Positions 56,613 through 64,000 of a stretch of 64,000 bases of DNA are shown here, in pieces. The stretch covers positions 2,108,001-2,172,000 of the forward strand of contig NZ_JBANRL010000001.1 of assembly GCF_037154015.1 (NCBI RefSeq). Direction: 5' to 3'. The stretch's first letter is position 1. Every line of letters starts with the position of its first letter. The notes beneath the pieces were generated by a model. That model saw only the letters and a list, made by a program, of their open reading frames with translations. It did not search any database and was not told the DNA's origin. The position numbers and the translations under genes are program-made. The DNA is from Altererythrobacter aquiaggeris (GTDB lineage Bacteria > Pseudomonadota > Alphaproteobacteria > Sphingomonadales > Sphingomonadaceae).

Positions 56613-56992
56613 CGAGCGAAAGAACCACTCTCTATCGCGACAAGATGAATGGCAAGATCATGGGCGTTTGCGCCGGTATTGCCGACTATACGGGCGTCAA
56701 TGCCGCCTGGGTCCGGTTGGGTTTTATTGCTGCCCTGCTGACGGGTATTCTGGGGCCGATCATCATTCCCGGTTATTTCCTGACCGGCTTTCTGCTGAAC
56801 AAAAAGCCGCCGCATCTTTATGTCGATAAGCAAGAACAGAAATACTGGCAGCGCGTCCGCCAGAGCCCGACCCGCACGGCTCGCGAAATCCGCAGCCAGT
56901 TCCGCGATATCGATCGCCGGCTGGCCGATGTCGAGACATATTATGTCACTAGCAACCCGCGCCTGTCCGCCGAAATCGAACGCCTGCGCTGA
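56609..56992 (+). CDS. pspC: Phage shock protein C
   Basis: A protein of 127 residues with the PspC domain: LYRDKMNGKIMGVCAGIADYTGVNAAWVRLGF at residue 8, two TM helices (about 36-60), and a C-terminal helical tail with RSQFRDIDRRLADVETYYV, resembling E. coli PspC. Senses stress with PspB and relieves PspA repression. ATG overlaps the pspB stop. Confidence 0.93.
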   Translation: MTSERTTLYRDKMNGKIMGVCAGIADYTGVNAAWVRLGFIAALLTGILGPIIIPGYFLTGFLLNKKPPHLYVDKQEQKYWQRVRQSPTRTAREIRSQFRDIDRRLADVETYYVTSNPRLSAEIERLR

Positions 56993-57015
56993 ACACAAAT
57001 TGAAGGGGACACGAT

Positions 57016-57339
57016 ATGGGAGAAATTATTGGAGATCTTACGGGATTGCTTGCAGTCACCGCTCCGTTCTTGATGGTGCTGGGCATCGTCTGGATCACAA
57101 GCCAGAAAAAGCTGGAAGAAAAACGTATTTCGGCGACCGCAGAAAACAGCGCGGAAAAAGCAGCGCAATACGCGTCGCAGACCAAGGAACTGGAACAGCG
57201 TGTCCAGGTTCTCGAACGGATTGTGACCGACCGCGGTTATGACATCGCGACGCAGATCGAAGCGCTGCGCGACACGCGCAGCGTCGAACAGGCCGACAGC
57301 GGAACTCCGCTCGACATCCGCAAGCAGGAGCGGGTCTGA
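57016..57339 (+). CDS. PspB-like single-TM coiled-coil protein (paralogue 1)
   Basis: A protein of 107 residues. One TM helix at about 8-28, then a coiled coil with the motif LEQRVQVLERIVTDRGYD near 60-77 that closely matches the second half of PspB. The C-terminus is polar. Follows pspC by 23 bp and shares an ATG/TGA overlap with the next gene. Probably a PspB-related stress sensor or adaptor; specific role unknown. Confidence 0.75.
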   Translation: MGEIIGDLTGLLAVTAPFLMVLGIVWITSQKKLEEKRISATAENSAEKAAQYASQTKELEQRVQVLERIVTDRGYDIATQIEALRDTRSVEQADSGTPLDIRKQERV

Positions 57340-57644
57340 TGGACAGCAATCTCATGCTCATCTTCGCATTTGTCCTTGTAATCGTGACACTGGTGTTCGC
57401 GATCGGTTCAGGCATGCACAAACGCCAGCTCGCCTATCGCGAACGCAAGGAGGCTTTTGAACGCCAGACCGGTTTGGCTGATCCGGCGGCGACATCCATC
57501 AAGGTCGAGCAGCTTGAACAGCGTGTCCGGGTGCTGGAACGCCTTGCCACCGATCGCGGTCAGGACCTGGCCCTGCAGATCGAAGAACTGCGCGAAAGTT
57601 CCGGCATTGAACTGGAAATCGCCGGTAAGGAGCTAGCGCGATGA
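57339..57644 (+). CDS. PspB-like single-TM coiled-coil protein (paralogue 2)
   Basis: A protein of 101 residues. TM helix about 5-24, then the motif LEQRVRVLERLATDRGQD near 60-76, which aligns with the preceding gene almost residue for residue. Starts one base before the previous stop ends. The high similarity suggests recent duplication followed by diversification. Confidence 0.75.
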   Translation: MDSNLMLIFAFVLVIVTLVFAIGSGMHKRQLAYRERKEAFERQTGLADPAATSIKVEQLEQRVRVLERLATDRGQDLALQIEELRESSGIELEIAGKELAR

Positions 57645-57889
57645 ATTGGGCAACCGCGCTTGTCATCATCGTAGCCATCTGGGGCGTCGTCCAGGCATAC
57701 CGGGCCCGCAGCGGGATAGTGTCCGACAAGGAAGGCAACCAGTCCGCCCTGCCCCGCGGCAATGAAGAAGAACTGGAGCGCGAGGTCGTCGAACTGCGCG
57801 AACGGATAAAAGTTCTCGAGCGGATCGCAACCTCGGACCGCGAAAGTAGGCAAATAGCATCTGAAATCGAAAACCTGCGGGATAAGTAG
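57641..57889 (+). CDS. PspB-like single-TM coiled-coil protein (paralogue 3)
   Basis: A protein of 82 residues with TM about 4-19 and the motif LRERIKVLERIATSDRES near 52-69. Starts 4 bases before the stop of paralogue 2. The third successive copy, shorter than the first two. Confidence 0.72.
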   Translation: MNWATALVIIVAIWGVVQAYRARSGIVSDKEGNQSALPRGNEEELEREVVELRERIKVLERIATSDRESRQIASEIENLRDK

Positions 57890-57922
57890 GTTAACAGAAC
57901 ACGTAAAAAGGGAGCGAGACCG

Positions 57923-58171
57923 ATGAGCGAATATTTGCTGATTGCCGCTGCATCACTGGTTGGCCTGTTGGTGGTTGCCGCCTCCATGCTCAAGGGATGG
58001 GAAGGCTGGCTGGCGCTGAAGCGCAGCGAGATCGAACGTGCCACACGGCCAGCGCCGGATGTGGCCGAGATCGAAGGCGGCGTTGGCGAAGGTATGGCCC
58101 GGATCGAGATTGCCGACCTGAAAGAACGCATCCGCAAGCTGGAAGCTATCGCAAGCGGGGTGGAACTTTGA
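57923..58171 (+). CDS. PspB-like single-TM coiled-coil protein (paralogue 4)
   Basis: A protein of 82 residues with TM about 5-23 and the motif LKERIRKLEAIAS near 66-79. The gap from the previous gene is 33 bp with a GGGAGCGA ribosome site. The most divergent copy and the last gene of the psp run, 25 bp before sufE. Confidence 0.68.
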   Translation: MSEYLLIAAASLVGLLVVAASMLKGWEGWLALKRSEIERATRPAPDVAEIEGGVGEGMARIEIADLKERIRKLEAIASGVEL

Positions 58172-58196
58172 GCCAGCGCTGCTAGTTGCGCTGCCT

Positions 58197-58604
58197 ATGA
58201 GACCACTTTGCGACATTGCCGAAGAGTACGACTTCCTCGAAGGGGACGAGCGGTATCGCCTGCTGATCGAGCTCGGCCGCGATCTTGAACCGATGCCCGA
58301 TGCCCTCAAAACAGATGCCACCCTGGTGCGCGGCTGTTCGGCCAATGTCTGGGTCTATCCCACGCAGGATGGTGACAAGCTGCATTTCCTGGCTGACAGC
58401 AACGCCGCCATCACCAAAGGAATTGTCGCGCTGGTGCTGGCCGCGGTACAGGACAGGCCCGCCAGTGAAGTCGCCGAACTGGATGTCGCCGCCCGGCTTG
58501 CCCCGTTCGATCTGAAAAACCAGCTCAGCAGCAACCGAACACAGGGCGTGCCCAACATGATTGCACTGGTAAAACAACACGCGGCGCGCATCGCCGCCGG
58601 ATAA
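58197..58604 (+). CDS. sufE: Sulfur acceptor protein SufE
   Basis: A protein of 135 residues. Acceptor Cys in LVRGCSANVWVYP near residue 47, plus the conserved DRYRLLIELGRDLEPMPDAL-type region at the start and NRTQGVPNMIAL near 112. It takes sulfur from SufS for Fe-S cluster assembly. No suf operon here, so it is a stand-alone copy. No clear ribosome site precedes the ATG. Confidence 0.92.
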   Translation: MRPLCDIAEEYDFLEGDERYRLLIELGRDLEPMPDALKTDATLVRGCSANVWVYPTQDGDKLHFLADSNAAITKGIVALVLAAVQDRPASEVAELDVAARLAPFDLKNQLSSNRTQGVPNMIALVKQHAARIAAG

Positions 58605-58610
58605 TCCCGA

Positions 58611-59108
58611 TTGGCGGATAACCATTTTATCAGGTTTGAGGTGCTACACGGTCAGGTGCGCGATATAACGGCCCCGGCGCAGCGCCCAACCGTACCGAGA
58701 ACGACCTTGTCCGATACCAATCTCCAGTCCGAATGCGACAGGCTGTCCAGCCTGGTTGATGCGGTCCAGTTCGAACGGCTGCGCTGGAACAGGACCGAAG
58801 GTCCGATGCTCGAAAAACTTGTGAAGTTGACCCATGCTGCCATCGAGCAGCGGCCCGATTTCGAACTGACAGAAGAAGCATCCACGCCCGATATGAAACG
58901 CTATGTGATCAAGATTCATAGCAAGAGGGTTTTCGGGATTGCGCTGGCGATTGCAGATGGGCAGGCAGTGATGACCAGCCAGCCGGCCGACCGAAGCCCT
59001 TACAAGCTATTACCGGGCGAGCCGCTTGCCGCGCCGATGTTGGAATTTGATGAAGCGTGGGTTGAAACCACTTTGCAAACCCTGATGCGCAGGGTTCAAA
59101 ACGCCTGA
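58611..59108 (+). CDS. Hypothetical protein, start uncertain
   Basis: The open frame from TTG 58611 gives 165 residues; an internal TTG at 58707 would give 133. I do not recognise a family. The core (about 60-150) is mixed alpha/beta and includes RYVIKIHSKRVFGIALAIADGQAV and the acidic-ended FDEAWVETTLQTLMRRV. Codon use resembles neighbours. It follows sufE by 6 bp and is convergent with crtZ, so probably co-expressed with sufE. Confidence 0.6.
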   Translation: MADNHFIRFEVLHGQVRDITAPAQRPTVPRTTLSDTNLQSECDRLSSLVDAVQFERLRWNRTEGPMLEKLVKLTHAAIEQRPDFELTEEASTPDMKRYVIKIHSKRVFGIALAIADGQAVMTSQPADRSPYKLLPGEPLAAPMLEFDEAWVETTLQTLMRRVQNA

Positions 59109-59127
59109 CCGGCAGAATTCGAAATAT

Positions 59128-59631
59128 CTAATCGGCACCCGCGCTGCTGCGCACAACTGCCTCACCGCTTTCGCGCTGGCGTTTCAGTTCCGCTTTCAAC
59201 TTTGCCGGATCGCCGGCGAAGACGAACCCGAAGCTGACGCCGCCTTCCTTGCCGATTGTCGCATGGTGCAATTTGTGCGCCTGCACCAACCGCTTGGCAT
59301 AACCGCTTTTAGGCACCCATTTGAAATAGCGCTGATGCACCAGCCCGTCATGAACCAGAGTGTAGATGACGCCGTAGAGTGTGATCCCGAAAGCAGTCCA
59401 CCACAGCGCAGCGGACACATAGAACCCGATCAGGAACATGAAAAACACGATGGTGCCAAATACCACGGCGAACAGATCGTTCTTTTCAAGCGCCTTGTCA
59501 TGCGGTTCGTGATGGTCGCGGTGCCAGCCCCAGCCCCAGCCGTGCATGATGAATTTATGCGCGTACCAGGCAAACAGCTCCATCCCGATAACCGAGGCTG
59601 CGACTATGGCGATGATCTGCCATACACTCAT
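59128..59631 (-). CDS. crtZ: Beta-carotene hydroxylase
   Basis: A protein of 167 residues from the ATG at 59629-59631 (MSVWQIIAIVAASV), overlapping the ketolase stop (ATGA). Di-iron histidine motifs HKFIMHG near 25, HRDHHEPH near 36 and HKLHHA near 124 are conserved, with four TM segments. It hydroxylates beta-ionone rings at C3. With the ketolase it allows astaxanthin-type pigments. Confidence 0.95.
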   Translation of the reverse strand: MSVWQIIAIVAASVIGMELFAWYAHKFIMHGWGWGWHRDHHEPHDKALEKNDLFAVVFGTIVFFMFLIGFYVSAALWWTAFGITLYGVIYTLVHDGLVHQRYFKWVPKSGYAKRLVQAHKLHHATIGKEGGVSFGFVFAGDPAKLKAELKRQRESGEAVVRSSAGAD

Positions 59632-60410
59632 CCGGGGCCCCCGCGAATGGCAGACAAGGTGTTGCGGCGCGCATTGGGCAATGCCCACCACGGCAAATTT
59701 GGGCTCAGGTGGTGTTCGTGATGATAGCCGAAATGGAAACAGCTCGCCAAGCTGGCAAGAACGCCGAAATCCTCGCTTCGGGCATTATGCGTATCGGCAA
59801 AGTGGCTGTCTGAATGCCGGTGCGGCCTGAAAGTGCCAAAATAGAAGAGCTGGACCGAAGAAGCAATCGCGGGGGCACCGTATAGCAGCACGATATTCTG
59901 CACGGGAACGCCAAGGATGAACCAGTAAACGCTCACCACGCTGAATACGAACACGATCGATTGCCAGCCGAAATAGCGTTTCAGAAATGTCATGTACCAG
60001 CGGCCGAAATGGCGCGGATTATCGGGATCGAAATCAGGATCGCTCGCGCTGCCGGGCTTCTTGTGATGTTCGAAATGTGCGCTGCGCATTTTATCCCACG
60101 CGAAGCCGGCATAGAGAAACAGCAGGCTCGCGCCGACAACGCTGTTGATGCGCGGCCGGCCAGGTGCCAGCGAGCCGTGCATCGCATCATGGCTGATAAT
60201 GAACAGCCCGACCGACAGCCAACATTGCAGGGCCCCCAGCAGCAGCGCAAACGGCAGAGTCAGCCAGGTCAGATCGAACAGAAACATCGCGTAAAAATGG
60301 ACCGCCAGCCAAGCGGCTACATTGGCCGCCGCTAGACCCAGCCCGATCACGGTCTGGCGGGTGCGCGATGCGGTCGCTGCTGCGTAAGAGCGGTCGGTCA
60401 TGATATGCAT
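59628..60410 (-). CDS. crtW: Beta-carotene ketolase
   Basis: A protein of 260 residues (or 257 if the second Met is used). Histidine clusters HDAMHG near 74, HFEHHK near 112 and YHHEHH near 226 bind the di-iron centre; several TM segments. It adds 4-keto groups to beta-carotene. Pairs with crtZ in one operon. The rest of the crt genes are not in this window. Confidence 0.95.
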   Translation of the reverse strand: MHIMTDRSYAAATASRTRQTVIGLGLAAANVAAWLAVHFYAMFLFDLTWLTLPFALLLGALQCWLSVGLFIISHDAMHGSLAPGRPRINSVVGASLLFLYAGFAWDKMRSAHFEHHKKPGSASDPDFDPDNPRHFGRWYMTFLKRYFGWQSIVFVFSVVSVYWFILGVPVQNIVLLYGAPAIASSVQLFYFGTFRPHRHSDSHFADTHNARSEDFGVLASLASCFHFGYHHEHHLSPNLPWWALPNARRNTLSAIRGGPG

Positions 60411-60451
60411 ATAGGCAATTTACGGCGCAGGTAAAAGCTCTGCAGCGCAGG

Positions 60452-60853
60452 TTATTCCTTGGGCGGAAAGAAGAACGCGGAAACTTCCTCGCCGATCCGG
60501 GCAGGACGCAAAGTCGTGGCATCGATGCAGCACCAGCTCGACTGGATTTCCGCGACCACTTCCTCACCGCGTTCGATCACCGTGGTGTAAAACGCCCGCG
60601 CGCCGCGGATTTTTTCCAGCACCGTTCGGGCGATGATATCGTCTTCCAGGAATGCCGGCTTGCGGTAGGTAATTTCGTGCTTCAACGCGACCCATGCCTT
60701 GCTGGCGACTTCCTCAGCCGGAGCGAGATTTTGCCAATGCGACAGCACTGCATCCTGCACCCAGCCAAGATAACGGGCGTTGTTCACATGTCCCATGAAA
60801 TCAATGTCGGAAGGGACAATTTTGATCGGGAATCGATAAGGTGTTGCTGACAT
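60452..60853 (-). CDS. Acyl-CoA thioesterase (4HBT hotdog family)
   Basis: A protein of 133 residues. Hotdog fold with the conserved DIDFMGHVNNARYLGWVQDA near residue 16, where the catalytic Asp lies. Typical of YbgC/4-hydroxybenzoyl-CoA thioesterase-like enzymes that hydrolyse acyl-CoA. Same strand as crtWZ with 41 bp between, and divergent from leuC. Confidence 0.9.
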   Translation of the reverse strand: MSATPYRFPIKIVPSDIDFMGHVNNARYLGWVQDAVLSHWQNLAPAEEVASKAWVALKHEITYRKPAFLEDDIIARTVLEKIRGARAFYTTVIERGEEVVAEIQSSWCCIDATTLRPARIGEEVSAFFFPPKE

Positions 60854-60953
60854 GGCTGTAAGTTACACCACAAAGTCTTTCGCTTCCATGACAAGAATTT
60901 CTATTTGGCGAGTTTTCTTGCTTCGGTGCCCTGTCCGCCGCTAACCTTGGCTA

Positions 60954-62393
60954 ATGGCAAGCAAACCGCGCACTCTGTACGAGAAGATCTGGGACGCCCA
61001 TGTGGTGGAACGCAGGGATGACGGCACAAGCCTGATCTACATCGACCGGCATCTGGTCCATGAAGTTACCAGCCCGCAGGCGTTCGAAGCCTTGCGTGTC
61101 AGCGGCAGGAAGGTGCGGCGGCCGGACCTTACGCTGGCCGTGCCAGATCACAATTTACCGACCACCCCGCGGCTTGATCCGCAAGGGCTCAAAGTGCCGA
61201 TCGCCGACGCGCAAAGCGCTGCCCAGTTGGAAGCATTGGAAGCCAACGCGCCGGCATTCGGTATCCGCTATATCGATGCAGCCGCTGCAGAGCAGGGGAT
61301 CGTCCATGTCATCGGTCCTGAACAAGGATTTTCGCTGCCCGGGTCAACCATCGTTTGCGGCGATAGCCATACTGCCTCGCATGGCGGGCTGGGTGCGCTG
61401 GCCTTCGGTATCGGCACCAGCGAAGTCGAGCATGTCCTTGCCACACAGACCTTGCTGCTGACCCGGTCGAAAAACATGGAAGTCCGGGTCGAAGGCCTGC
61501 TTGGCCCCGGCATTACACCCAAGGATCTGGTGCTGCATATCATCGGCGTTATCGGAACTGCCGGCGGCACGGGCCATGTAATCGAATACCGCGGTGAGGT
61601 GTTCGAAAGGATGAGCCTTGAAGGCCGGCTGACGGTTTGCAACATGTCGATCGAAGCGGGCGCACGCGCCGGGCTGATCGCCCCAGACGACACGGTTTTC
61701 ACCTATCTCAAGGGACGCCCGATGGCTCCCGCGGGCAGCGATTGGGACAAGGCGATTGCATGGTGGAAGACCTTGCACACCGACGCAGGCGCTATTTTCG
61801 ACAAAAGCGTTATCATTGATGCAGCCACCGTCGAACCGACTGTGACGTGGGGTACCAGCCCCGAAGACGTTGCCCCCATCGGCGGGCAAGTCCCGGCTCC
61901 CGAAGACTTCAGCGATCCATCCAAACAGGATGCGGTGCGCGCCAGTCTGGAATATATGGGGCTGACACCGCGGCAACACCTGTTGGGTATTGCGGTCGAG
62001 AACGTTTTTATCGGCAGTTGCACGAATAGCCGGATCGAAGATTTACGAGCTGCGGCGGCAGTGCTTAGGGGGCGCCACAAGTCGAGCACCGTGAAATGGG
62101 CGATCGTCGTGCCCGGATCGGGTCTGGTGAAGCGGCAGGCCGAGGCGGAGGGGCTCGACAAGATCTTTACCGATGCGGGGCTCGAATGGCGCGAACCGGG
62201 TTGTTCCGCCTGTCTGGGGATGAACCCCGACAAGGTTCCGGCGGGCGAACGTTGTGCTTCGACCAGCAACCGCAACTTCGTCGGTCGCCAAGGGCCCGGC
62301 TCGCGGACCCATCTGGTCAGCCCCGCAATGGCAGCAGCCGCAGCGGTTATGGGCCATCTGACGGACGTTCGAACACTGAACCTTGCCGAATAA
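60954..62393 (+). CDS. leuC: 3-isopropylmalate dehydratase large subunit
   Basis: A protein of 479 residues, family length. Fe-S cysteines in [11 protein letters not shown] near 347, and [13 protein letters not shown] near 407-416; [28 protein letters not shown] near 132 is canonical. Isomerises 2-isopropylmalate in leucine synthesis with LeuD. A 54-residue gene separates it from leuD. Confidence 0.97.
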   Translation: MASKPRTLYEKIWDAHVVERRDDGTSLIYIDRHLVHEVTSPQAFEALRVSGRKVRRPDLTLAVPDHNLPTTPRLDPQGLKVPIADAQSAAQLEALEANAPAFGIRYIDAAAAEQGIVHVIGPEQGFSLPGSTIVCGDSHTASHGGLGALAFGIGTSEVEHVLATQTLLLTRSKNMEVRVEGLLGPGITPKDLVLHIIGVIGTAGGTGHVIEYRGEVFERMSLEGRLTVCNMSIEAGARAGLIAPDDTVFTYLKGRPMAPAGSDWDKAIAWWKTLHTDAGAIFDKSVIIDAATVEPTVTWGTSPEDVAPIGGQVPAPEDFSDPSKQDAVRASLEYMGLTPRQHLLGIAVENVFIGSCTNSRIEDLRAAAAVLRGRHKSSTVKWAIVVPGSGLVKRQAEAEGLDKIFTDAGLEWREPGCSACLGMNPDKVPAGERCASTSNRNFVGRQGPGSRTHLVSPAMAAAAAVMGHLTDVRTLNLAE

Positions 62394-62442
62394 ATCGGCT
62401 AAACCACTTGTCAGTCCGCCTATCGCGTAGCATCTAAACATT

Positions 62443-62607
62443 ATGACAAAACGCACTCCAGGTAGCATGGGCGGCAAAGCCACTATCGCAGGCGCCATCG
62501 GTTCCGCGGCAATCGCAGCAGCTGTTCTTTACGCCAGCCGGCGCAAGGAAAAGAAAGAGCCGCCAAAAACCTCGACCGCGCCAAAACAGAAGCCGGAAAC
62601 GGACTAG
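62443..62607 (+). CDS. Small predicted membrane protein between leuC and leuD
   Basis: A protein of 54 residues, in frame from ATG 62443 to TAG 62605-62607. Gly/Ala-rich hydrophobic segment at about 11-31 ([20 protein letters not shown]), then a highly basic tail rich in Lys and Pro. I do not recognise it. Its stop overlaps the leuD GTG (TAGTG), so translation may be coupled. Confidence 0.65.
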   Translation: MTKRTPGSMGGKATIAGAIGSAAIAAAVLYASRRKEKKEPPKTSTAPKQKPETD

Positions 62608-63221
62608 TGGAAAGTCTGGTCGAGGTCGAAGGACGGGCGATCCCGCTGGGGCGCAAAAATATCGACACCGATCTGATCATTCCCGCCCGCTGGCTGAAAA
62701 CCGTCACGCGCAGCGGTTTGGGCGAAGGCGCGTTCGAAACATTGCGCGCCGATCCCGACAACATCTTCGATCGTGCTGAATTCGCCGGCGCGCCGATATT
62801 GATCGCCGGGGATAATTTCGGCTGCGGATCAAGCCGTGAACATGCCGCATGGGCGCTGCTGGATATGGGAATTCGCGCCGTGATCGCACCCTCGTTCTCG
62901 GATATTTTTGCAGGCAATGCTTTCAAGAACGGCATTCTGACCGTCGCGCTGCCACAGGACCAGGTCAACCGGCTGCTGGAAGTTGCTGTAAACGACCCGA
63001 TTGCGATCGATCTGGAGCGCCAGATTGTGACGACTGGATTTCAGGACCGTTTCAGTTTTGAAATCGACCCGTTTCGCAAGACTTGCCTGCTGCAAGGCCT
63101 CGACGAAGTCGGCCTGACAATGGCACGCGAGGATGCAATCGCCAAATACGAAGCCCGGGGGGCCGCGCAAATGCCGTGGCTGGCCAAAGGTAATACGAAT
63201 TTACACGGAGAGATCGCATGA
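62607..63221 (+). CDS. leuD: 3-isopropylmalate dehydratase small subunit
   Basis: A protein of 204 residues with a GTG start at 62607. [15 protein letters not shown] near residue 18 and [22 protein letters not shown] near 68 are the swivel-domain signatures. Partner of LeuC. Overlaps the upstream small gene and the downstream oxidoreductase gene (ATGA at 63218). Confidence 0.97.
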   Translation: MESLVEVEGRAIPLGRKNIDTDLIIPARWLKTVTRSGLGEGAFETLRADPDNIFDRAEFAGAPILIAGDNFGCGSSREHAAWALLDMGIRAVIAPSFSDIFAGNAFKNGILTVALPQDQVNRLLEVAVNDPIAIDLERQIVTTGFQDRFSFEIDPFRKTCLLQGLDEVGLTMAREDAIAKYEARGAAQMPWLAKGNTNLHGEIA

Positions 63222-64000
63222 AAGCCCTCAGAAGCCACGAAACTGGCGGACCGGAAACTCTGAAGCTTGACGAGATCGACGCCCCCGCGCCGGGCAAAGG
63301 CGAAGTTCTTGTGGCGGTCAAAGCGTGCGCGATCAACTTCCCCGACACGTTGATTATCCGCGATATGTACCAGATGAAGCCGCCCCGCCCCTTCGCACCC
63401 GGCGGCGAAATTTCCGGCGTCATCGAAGCGCTGGGTGAAGAAGTCACAGGCTGGAATGTCGGCGACAGGGTGCTTGCCGGCATCGGATCGGGCGGATTGT
63501 CCGAAAAGGTCGTAGTGAACGCGAGGGTGCTTTTCAGGGTACCGGAGGGCGTGTCCTTCGAAACGGCGGCCAGCATCATGCTGACATATGGCACCAACAT
63601 ACACGGGCTGAAGGATCGCGGCCGTATCAAGGAAGGCGATACGCTGCTGGTCCTTGGCGCGGCTGGCGGTATCGGTCTGTCGGCTATCGAGCTCGGGAAG
63701 GCATATGGCGCACGCGTTGTCGCCGCAGTGTCCAGCGAGGAAAAGGCCGAGGTATGCCGCCAGGTCGGCGCTGACGAAATTGTCATCTACCCGCGCGCTC
63801 CGTTTGATAAAGACACATCAAAGGCCGTTGCAAACCAGTTCAAGGCAGCTTGCGGCGCAGAAGGCGCGAATATCATCTATGACGTGGTCGGCGGCGATTA
63901 TTCGGAACCTGCCTTGCGTTCGATAGCTTGGGAAGGGCGCTTCCTTGTGGTCGGCTTCCCCGCCGGAATTGCCAGAATGCCGCTGAACCTCACTTTGCTG
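63218..64000 (+). CDS. NADPH:quinone oxidoreductase, MDR family (3' end beyond window)
   Basis: At least 261 residues; cut by the window edge. The medium-chain dehydrogenase fold is clear: an N-terminal GroES-like part (residues 1-130) and the Rossmann motif [17 protein letters not shown] near 146 with the [15 protein letters not shown] strand. The zinc-binding Cys cluster of alcohol dehydrogenases is absent, so it belongs to the quinone-oxidoreductase/enoyl-reductase branch. Overlaps leuD by 4 bp, hence co-transcribed. Confidence 0.9.
   Translation, partial: MKALRSHETGGPETLKLDEIDAPAPGKGEVLVAVKACAINFPDTLIIRDMYQMKPPRPFAPGGEISGVIEALGEEVTGWNVGDRVLAGIGSGGLSEKVVVNARVLFRVPEGVSFETAASIMLTYGTNIHGLKDRGRIKEGDTLLVLGAAGGIGLSAIELGKAYGARVVAAVSSEEKAEVCRQVGADEIVIYPRAPFDKDTSKAVANQFKAACGAEGANIIYDVVGGDYSEPALRSIAWEGRFLVVGFPAGIARMPLNLTLL

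Overview
The window looks like chromosomal DNA of a heterotrophic, pigmented, probably marine alphaproteobacterium of the Sphingomonadales, most likely Erythrobacteraceae. The evidence is a GcrA cell-cycle regulator, Xanthomonas/Caulobacter-type TonB-dependent receptors, a crtW-crtZ carotenoid pair, alphaproteobacterial rpsO-pnp and rimP-nusA-infB blocks, and uniform moderately high GC. I saw no insertion sequence, prophage or CRISPR array. Genus is not claimed.

Layout. (1) 1-11772 is a uronate-polysaccharide utilisation locus. One minus-strand run holds a TonB receptor, a hydratase-family enzyme, a DctPQM TRAP transporter, a LacI regulator, an RpiB-type isomerase and an SDR cut by the window edge. 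Divergent from it are a beta-helix (lyase-like) protein and a lipoprotein serpin. A near-palindromic operator centred on ACCGGT occurs twice in the divergent promoter and again upstream of the isomerase, so the locus has a visible regulon. (2) 11825-17980: a two-TM potassium channel converges on a compact three-gene operon encoding a TIR/TPR protein, a FAD amine-oxidase-like protein and a SLOG protein with a four-helix membrane module. This is the best candidate for an undescribed NAD-linked signalling or defence system. (3) 18350-28569: a second TonB receptor, a NylB-like serine hydrolase and a fused double-HxlR regulator lie opposite a flavin monooxygenase, carotenoid/stilbene oxygenase, acyl-CoA ligase and thiolase. 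It reads as an oxidative-cleavage catabolic module. (4) 28645-37325: tRNA-Ser, hspQ, gcrA, pnp, rpsO, truB and other housekeeping genes. (5) 37368-44789: a sodium/solute symporter opposite alpha-galactosidase, glpD, galT and galK. Placing glpD inside a galactose operon suggests use of a galactosyl-glycerol such as floridoside. (6) 44786-53869: site-2 protease, GNAT, tdk, YceI, then the rbfA-infB-nusA-rimP translation/transcription operon with a DUF1697 gene inserted. (7) 54009-58171: an expanded phage-shock operon: pspF, a sigma-54 promoter, a 56-residue membrane peptide, pspA, pspB, pspC and four more PspB-like single-TM/coiled-coil proteins. (8) 58197-64000: sufE, crtZ-crtW, a thioesterase, leuC, a 54-residue membrane peptide, leuD and a quinone oxidoreductase running off the end.

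Functionally, regions 1, 3 and 5 are scavenging modules for algal or plant material. Regions 4, 6 and 8 are core physiology. Regions 2 and 7 deal with membrane or NAD-linked stress.
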